From: Siphonodentalium dalli | Taxonomy: Eukaryota; Mollusca; Scaphopoda; Gadilida; Siphonodentaliidae | Assembly (NCBI GenBank): GCA_032622095.1 | Contig: CP136066.1 | Coordinates: 130,727,917-130,791,916, forward strand | Direction of reading: 5' to 3' | Length of the DNA: 64,000 nt | In this document: positions 57,795-64,000 of the stretch, in pieces | How the letters are laid out: every line of letters starts with the position of its first letter | Numbering within the stretch: position 1 is the stretch's first letter | Program-made: the position numbers and the translations under genes | The notes under the pieces: model-generated | Told to the model about the DNA's origin: nothing | Databases searched by the model: none | What the model saw: only the letters and a program-made list of their open reading frames with translations

Positions 57795-58290
57795 ATGCAG
57801 AGAACCAGAGCCACCGCGAGTAAGTTGCTAAGAATCGGAGCCCTCAACAGAGAACCGGAACCTTCACCATTTTTTCATTATAGCTTATTTCTCGAAAAAT
57901 AAATGCGAGTTAGAGATGATTTTTATTAGCATCCACCAGTGCACGTCAGGGGCTCCATATTCAAAAAGTTACGACGAATTTTTATCAGTAGTAGTATGTA
58001 AAAATATTGTGGAAATGAAGAATTTTCCTCACCAAATGAAAAGTACCGAGTAATTTCCCAATAACATTTGAAATTCTGACGATAAACTGATCCGATTTTG
58101 GGACATATTTTACTAACCTTCACTTGTGCGTCCACTGCTCCTTCGGTTGTAATGATTTGAGGTAACAGAAAACTTGCTCTGAGTATGACGATGTCACGAA
58201 AATGAGCAAAAATGCAAAGAATCAGAAACGTTGCTCGGTATAGAGAATATAAATATTGCTTGGTAGAGAACCAAATCGCCAGGAGTAGTT
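57795..58290. repeat. Right cluster of the inverted-motif pair
   Basis: The plus-strand phrases GCAGAGAACCAGAGCC, AAGAATCGGAGCCCTC and CAGAGAACCGGAACC (57797-57870) and TTGGTAGAGAACCAAATCGCC (58259-58279) are the inverse counterparts of 55605-55910. Confidence 0.45.
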
Positions 58291-58299
58291 CCCCCACAG

Positions 58300-61029
58300 A
58301 GTTTTATTCCATTCAATAAATTCACTATAAAAATTGTGTAGTTATCCTTCATCCCATTTTCCTCTCTTCTCATTGGTTGAGGGTGCGTCACATGGCGGGC
58401 CGCAAATAACTTGTTACCCACGAGGGTAACATTTCGACAGTGAAAACTTCACATCGTTGGATTCCTTAATGTCTTAGGTATTAATTTTTATCAAGACTAA
58501 TCCGCATAAAACTGTTATATCCCTTAAATTTAGAGAAATGTAGACCTAGGGTGTGAAATTTAGCACTTGGAGCAAAATAGAACTAAATACTTGTTGTTGA
58601 ACACGCAAATGACAATTCAGACCTTAACTCTATTTTAGGGCAAGGTTGTCCCATGTTCCGAAAAATATGTCATTTTGGAACTTAGGACAACTAAGAGTTA
58701 AACTATACACTCTATTCACCAGAATAACAAATTGATTTTCGACACTTCTGGAAGCCACATTTGTCCCAAGTACACTACTTTGGTCATGATGCATTTAACT
58801 GACTACCAACATCACTGTAAATACAATGCTACTCGAGAGATGGACTTTACACATCATGCAGACCATAATAATGTATTTGCGTCAGCATTGGTAGGAAATT
58901 AGTTCAGGTATACTCACCAACGTTTTGTAATCTACCAGATGAACGGAGCTGTCCTACCTGCGTATTGGAAATTATCAATATATATAAGTGCCAGGTGAAA
59001 TATGAACTCAATTTATCACCCCATTCATTAAAGTTGGTCTTTTGACACACTGATTTCGGGCTGCTACGCTAATATTTGGGTACCATCAATGTGTTCATCA
59101 TTGATCACCATATTAGTAGCTTCCAGCCACACGACCTCCAACACTAGCGTGAACAGCTATGTGGTTACCATAGCGCAATTCATGCACGTTGCTAATAAGG
59201 ACAGGTGGCCAAATGATCCAGAGGTGTTCACTCACTCAATCTACTGTACCACGGGCGTCCCTGTTTGGATCAATCGCAATTTGAACATGGACAACTTGTG
59301 GCAGCTATGATTGTTCCAAGAGCACATGCGTTGGTTTTGTTTCGCCAGTGTAGACGCTCATGTCTATTAGCTGGCATAAGCATCATCATTGGATATGTAT
59401 GTACACCTTGGTATCCGCATTTACTATTTAAGCTGGAGTAAGAATCTATCTTCAAATTAACTTTTTTGTCTAGATCAATCAGGGGTGTTATCTGAAATGT
59501 ATCTCATACAGTTTTTTCTTTGCGAGAGGGCCATGGTTTGTTGATTCGACAGTTCATTATATATTAGTACGGTGTTCATTTTCGTTCCGATTGCCTGGCC
59601 TGAAAGTGTGAAGATCAGGTTGGCTTTGTACGTTGTTTGTGCACCAATGTTGATACTTTATTGTGAGGAATAGCAATGTGCTGTTGAACGCACATTGAAG
59701 GTGGTGAAAAATACATGTTTCACATGATTGATGTTGTGAACCGTTTTTACCTCTCCATAGTGACGATCCGCGCCCTTCCGGGTGCCTACCGCTGCTGTTA
59801 CGTCGTACATGTGCTCACGTGCCGGTTCATGGGAACGTGACTTCGTAGAGAACTATCGATGGGGACCGTACAAAATTCGCATTCGATGTGTCGGACGTGG
59901 GGGGTCTTCATATTGGGGCGAACATACCCACGATTAGACTGATTGATGTCATGGACAGTTGATGGTATTTTAATGACTGGACGGTGTCTGGATGAAGCGC
60001 CGCTATGTGTTCGCTGCAATGTGGTGGTGTGCTTTGATTGACTGATTTCATGGTATTGCTGCAATAGTTAAGTAGGTGTATGGTTAAAATTGTAATCCGT
60101 GCATTAGTTACCCGACTATGAGCAAATGGTGGAGTCAGTCGTTTGGAAACATGCTCGCATTGAATACTGGCGCGGAGACATCGCTGTGCGATGTCGGCGG
60201 TTGGTTCAAGATGACCATAGCCTATATGATCATGTAACAGTGTTAAATATTTGCTAACTCGGGACGCTGTATATTGCTGTATATTGCTGGTGTCTGGGCT
60301 GCTGACAGGGATCTTCCAACTTATTGCGGTTTTAGGTGAAGTCCAAAATTCAAATACCACAAGGAAAGCTATTCATAGAAATGTGTCTCCTTGGATAACA
60401 TGGACACTGGTAACCGCAGGTAACGGAAAGGAACAAAACAACTATGTTATTATGCCTGTCCTGTGTTCGACGTCTGCAAAGCTCCGCAGTATTAATTAGT
60501 CCATGTGTCTCTTGCTGTGTTTTTTTGGCGGGTCTAAATAGCTGTTCTCTTCAAGTGTCTTTGGGGCGGTCGGCAATGCAGCGTATAAGTGAGCTAGGAT
60601 GTTACATGTATTTCGTGTGCCAAATGTATGACTCATTGGTCTATATATCAGTCATGTGCGTATAAATGCTATCCTATTGAGTTATCACCATGCAGAGTGT
60701 ATGCTAAACACAGAACCCACAACATTCCACCATGCTGTTACATATACATACATGGCGCGTATTTCGGTTTCTTATCTGCGGAATCGAGTGTCTTCGGTAG
60801 GCTGATGCGCCGTTCAATGTGGATATATGCTGGGTGTTATGGTCATAGTTCATGCTTGGTACCTCGTGAGATTAACCCATGAACGCTGACGTATGCAGCC
60901 TTTGCGTTGTTGGTGAAGTCTCCCTGCACAAGTTCACTACCGTGGTGCGTTTTAGCAACCAGCATTTTACTTGCCAATAAACGTTGTATGTATCAGGGAA
61001 TATAGGAGGCGCCCATATTGCAGAATAAT
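58300..61029. other. No gene recognised; composition shift at about 59.6-60.9 kb
   Basis: The stretch 59600-60900 is visibly richer in G and T on the plus strand than its surroundings and contains the duplicated word TGTATATTGC (60268-60288). Frames of 73-150 codons on both strands show no domain. It could be a non-coding transcript or an unrecognised mobile element. Confidence 0.35.
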
Positions 61030-62548
61030 GTTAGTTTAAACATAGTTTATTCTCCAACACAATTCATTACATGTTAATTTACAAATTTGTATATACATGT
61101 ATACATAATAAATAAATTTCACTCTGTTCCATTTGCATATAATCATGTATATATGTCTAGATATATGTATTTGGTTGGAAAAGGAACGACAGTAAGCGTG
61201 AGCTTTTTGTAGTCGTCCCCGTATCAATCGAAGCCCACACAGTATACGTGTTAATTATTTATAAATCGATTATCATATTGGTTGTCAGAGGGCGTGACAG
61301 TAGGTATATATGGTAGGTGGGGTGGAAATAAAACTATGTTTAGCGTAGAGCAGAACAGAAGAATAACAGTGCGTGGTTGTGCGTTATGTGCATTTTGGCA
61401 GAATGCCATAAACCCTCGAGTCCCGGCCGTTGCTAACAAATATGCATGCGGAGTATTGTAGTTATAGTGCGACTATATACTTGATACTTGAAGCTCAGAT
61501 GCGGCTTATAGGATGCGCATGTACATCATTCACTGAATATTCTTGTGTCCAGGATGAATTTTTGAAACGATTTAAATATGCGGCGGTTGTAGTTTTTGTT
61601 CAGATTGTCATCTCCATAAAGAAATAAAGTGTCAGTTAGTGTAAGATTGTCGGGTAGACTGTTTAAAAGTTCGCGGCGCGCCTGTTCGTATTGCGGGCAT
61701 TGGAAAATAAAATGATACGTGTCTTCGATCGCACCACACGCGCAACGGTCAGTATCGGATATATAATTAGAGAGTTTATGACTATTTAAGTTACTACATT
61801 CAGTACGCAGGCGAGTATGTAATATCTGAGCTCTTCGATTGTACGAGCAATAGTACCAAGGCTTCTTTCGTTTTACATTAATGTTAATTTCTTTTTTAAA
61901 TTTGTCGAAATCAGATATGGTTATAGTTTCTTCTGCCAATGAATTCCACAGAGAAGTGGTTTCTAGAATAAATGAGTTTTCGTGCGATTTAGTATTCCAT
62001 CTAGGGACTCTATAGTTGTTAGCATTTCGTGTTTCCATGTTTGATTCGGATGCCCCAGATACACGAGCAGGAAGCAAATTGTTCAGGTAGTTAGGGGCTT
62101 TGCCTTGTATCATTTTGTGGAATAGGTATAATCGGGATTTCTCGCGCCGTTTGCTTAAGAGTTCCCATCCAGTTTCTTCTAACAGGGTTTCAAAACTAGC
62201 AGATCTAGTTGCGCCGGTTACTATGCGTGCTTCATCATATTGAATACGTTCTATGTTCAATGAATCGGTAATATTACAGTTTCCCCAAGCAGTACTCGCA
62301 TATTCAAGTATGGGTCTAACCATGGTAATATAATTTTTTTCCAAAGTAGCTCTATCGAGTACGAATTTGTACTGCCTAAGTACAGATAGCTTCTGCCATG
62401 CACTGGCACACACAGTATCAATTTGGGCTCCCCATGATCCGTTATCATTGAATGTTATACCAAGATGCTTGTGTTGGCGGACTACTTCCAGTGGGACATC
62501 GTTCATATAAAGCGGATCAGTAGTATGTGTGGCTTGTTGACCCCACAT
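61030..62548 (-). mobile_element. 5'-truncated LINE related to the 10-kb copy
   Basis: The coding part is 62548-61526 and the 3'UTR runs to about 61030, ending in AATAAACTATGTTTAAACT, similar to the end near 9545. Everything upstream of the RT thumb is missing, with truncation at about 62548. It is in the same family as the 9545-11421 element, judged from shared peptide blocks. Confidence 0.8.
61526..62548 (-). pseudogene. LINE RT thumb and C-terminal domain, open frame of 340 codons
   Basis: An unbroken frame, the longest in the window. It has HKHLGITFNDNGSWGAQID, the thumb motif MVRPILEYASTAWGNCN, IQYDEARIVTGATRSASFET, LLEETGWELLSKRREKS, a linker, RRAQILHTRLRTECSNLNSH, and the zinc-like end CACGAIEDTYHFIFQCPQYE. 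The absence of stops suggests a fairly young insertion, younger than the shifted copies at 5148 and 9545. The initial Met is internal to the original polyprotein, so no functional protein is expected. Confidence 0.85.
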
Positions 62549-62808
62549 CTAAAAATAGATTTTTGGGGGTTAAAATTGTTTGTACTAATATATTCCAATT
62601 TTATTTTTTTTTCAAAAACCCAAATTTTTTTCCAAAATTTTCAAAAAAAAGTTTTAACAAATCTCAAAAATTTATAATGAGTTTTCGGTCTCTTACCCAA
62701 ATCTCGGGCCGCCTATTAAATGTCGAATGTTTATTAAATTATTTGCGTGTAATATCTTTTGTTATAGGCCAAATATTTTTGTTCAAACAAATTTTAAATA
62801 TTTTTCAT

Positions 62809-62872
62809 GAAACTCTGTTAATTTTATTAATCGATGTTTAGAAATAGCTTTATACCAATTATATGTGTATGG
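62809..62872 (+). repeat. Dispersed repeat copy 1 of 3
   Basis: GAAACTCTGTTAATTTTATT, then AATCGATGTTTAGAAATAGC, TTTATACCAATT. Closely related copies lie at 63681 and 63830. Confidence 0.85.
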
Positions 62873-63310
62873 ACAGGTCCGAGTCACGGTAATTTCGGTC
62901 ATTGTCACCAGCGGTATGAATGCATACATTTCAGTGTTTATCATCAGACGCAGTCCATACATCATATAATTGTCTCCACAATACCTGAAATAATTTGACA
63001 CCATTACTCTTACATAAATAATAAAGAGCGTTTATTCTTTACTTCTCTATCCCGATGAAGTTATTGAGTATATGACACGTGTGCATTATCGCGAATTATT
63101 GGAAGTATTGAGCGGACGAAGAGTGTGATGCCAAATTACTACCCCGAATGAACTGACATATTCTATGGAACAAATTTTCAATTAGGTACACACACATAAT
63201 CACACGCGGCATTGGGGTAACACTGTATAGGTCGAAAAGAGTCACACCTTGGATAAATTTACCAAATCACTGCTATTATATCTGTTGACAGCTATGTGTG
63301 GTCCGACTCG

Positions 63311-63676
63311 TTCAATTAAGTTATCGATAGCTTGTCTGAACATCATTACCTGTTTAATGGGATATGATCACGTAAGTTTGATAAGCTGTGTCATTGTTAG
63401 CATTAACGCGATAATTAGTTATCAAAAATATGTATACATAATACGTACAGGTGCTAATACGCTCAATAATAGAAGTTACTTCGGTGTCATTGTTATAACA
63501 ACATTACGTAATAACCACTTATAGACCTATTCATACTTACGTGATCATAACCCGTTAAACAACTAATGTTGCCTCATCCGTGCTAACTATGTTAGGTAGT
63601 TATGGTATACAAATATCTATGACGAAGCTTCCTTTTATGCATGTTCAGACACGCTTTCAATTAAGTTATCGATAGC
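63311..63676 (+). repeat. Direct repeat of 21 bp flanking the inverted repeat
   Basis: TTCAATTAAGTTATCGATAG plus C occurs at 63311-63331 and 63656-63676. The right copy is preceded by ATGTTCAGACA (63641-63651) and the left is followed by its reverse complement (63333-63343). Confidence 0.9.
63352..63560. repeat. Inverted repeat, 26-bp arms
   Basis: 63352-63377 (GTTTAATGGGATATGATCAC then GTAAGT) pairs with 63535-63560 at 24 of 26 positions, with 157 bases between. Confidence 0.85.
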
Positions 63677-63680
63677 GTAT

Positions 63681-63945
63681 GAAACTCTGCTAATTTTATT
63701 AATCGATGTTTAGAAATAGCTCTATACCAATTGCATGTGTGTAGCTGTTCACATTAGATTTTTTAGGTATTTATTCTCGAAAATGCCAGAGTGTTCATAC
63801 ACGTTCGATGTTTGTTATCGCTCGCGTATGAAACTCTGTTAATTTTATTAATCGATGTTTAGAAATAGTTTTATACCAATTGTAGATGTGCAGCTGTTCA
63901 CATTTGATTTTAGGTATTTATTCGCGAAAAAATATATATATTTTC
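63681..63945 (+). repeat. Tandem pair, 149-bp period
   Basis: Copies starting at 63681 and 63830 share the 62809 sequence and then a common continuation (GTGTGTAGCTGTTCACATT and AGGTATTTATTC), each preceded by CGTAT. The second copy runs to the last 100 bases of the window. Confidence 0.85.
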
Positions 63946-64000
63946 ATAACATATAAGTCATACTATCGACAACCTACAAAAATGCTGCTGGAAACTATAT

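Noticed and set aside
59908-60360. 150-codon minus-strand open frame
   Set aside because: Rich in Ser, Thr, His and Ile without motif; overlapped by other frames of similar length, so chance or an unknown repeat is more likely.

Overview
This is a eukaryotic, AT-rich and strongly intron- and repeat-dominated window, most likely from a marine invertebrate. The clues are a GH18 chitinase gene split over short exons with GT-AG introns, several CR1-type LINEs (one with a 2A-like peptide and a PHD-like finger), tRNA-derived SINEs, and many non-autonomous Helitron-like elements. A lophotrochozoan such as a mollusc or brachiopod, or another marine invertebrate, fits best. The species cannot be fixed from the sequence alone. 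No bacterial operons, CRISPR or rRNA were seen.

Layout. (1) 1-15.6 kb: the 5' part of a chitinase-like gene on the minus strand. Exon 1 (signal peptide) is at 15517-15589, exon 2 at 11926-12105 and exon 3 at 2752-2914; the phases match and the gene continues beyond position 1. Its introns hold a chimeric Helitron (3179-4153), a nearly complete but broken CR1-type LINE (5148-8450), a 5'-truncated LINE (9545-11421) and a 67-nt-arm hairpin (14209-14355). (2) 15.6-30.9 kb: mostly unassigned sequence with a gag-like ORF fragment (17536), a 26-bp minisatellite (22.5 kb), a 270-bp tandem duplication (23.8 kb) and a 3-kb fold-back repeat (26264-29260). (3) 30971-38616: a head-to-tail array of Helitron-like units of two families (A and B) whose CTAG 3' ends abut the TC 5' ends of the next unit. 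(4) 38.6-43.3 kb: directed repeats, an unassigned exon-like ORF, two tRNA-derived SINEs and a LINE C-terminal fragment. (5) 43320-46853: two diverging arms of a third Helitron-like family (C) joined at their 5' ends. (6) 48125-51331: a second Helitron array, followed by a C2H2 zinc-finger fragment. (7) 51.9-64 kb: sparse candidate exons (53667, 56155), degenerate tandem repeats, a truncated LINE (61030-62548) and mosaic repeats at the end.

The only confidently named host gene is the chitinase. Most of the rest is mobile DNA and its debris. The most notable features are the tandem, chimeric Helitron arrays and the 2A-like motif in the broken LINE. Gene calls were made by eye from translations and splice-site inspection; no database search was possible.
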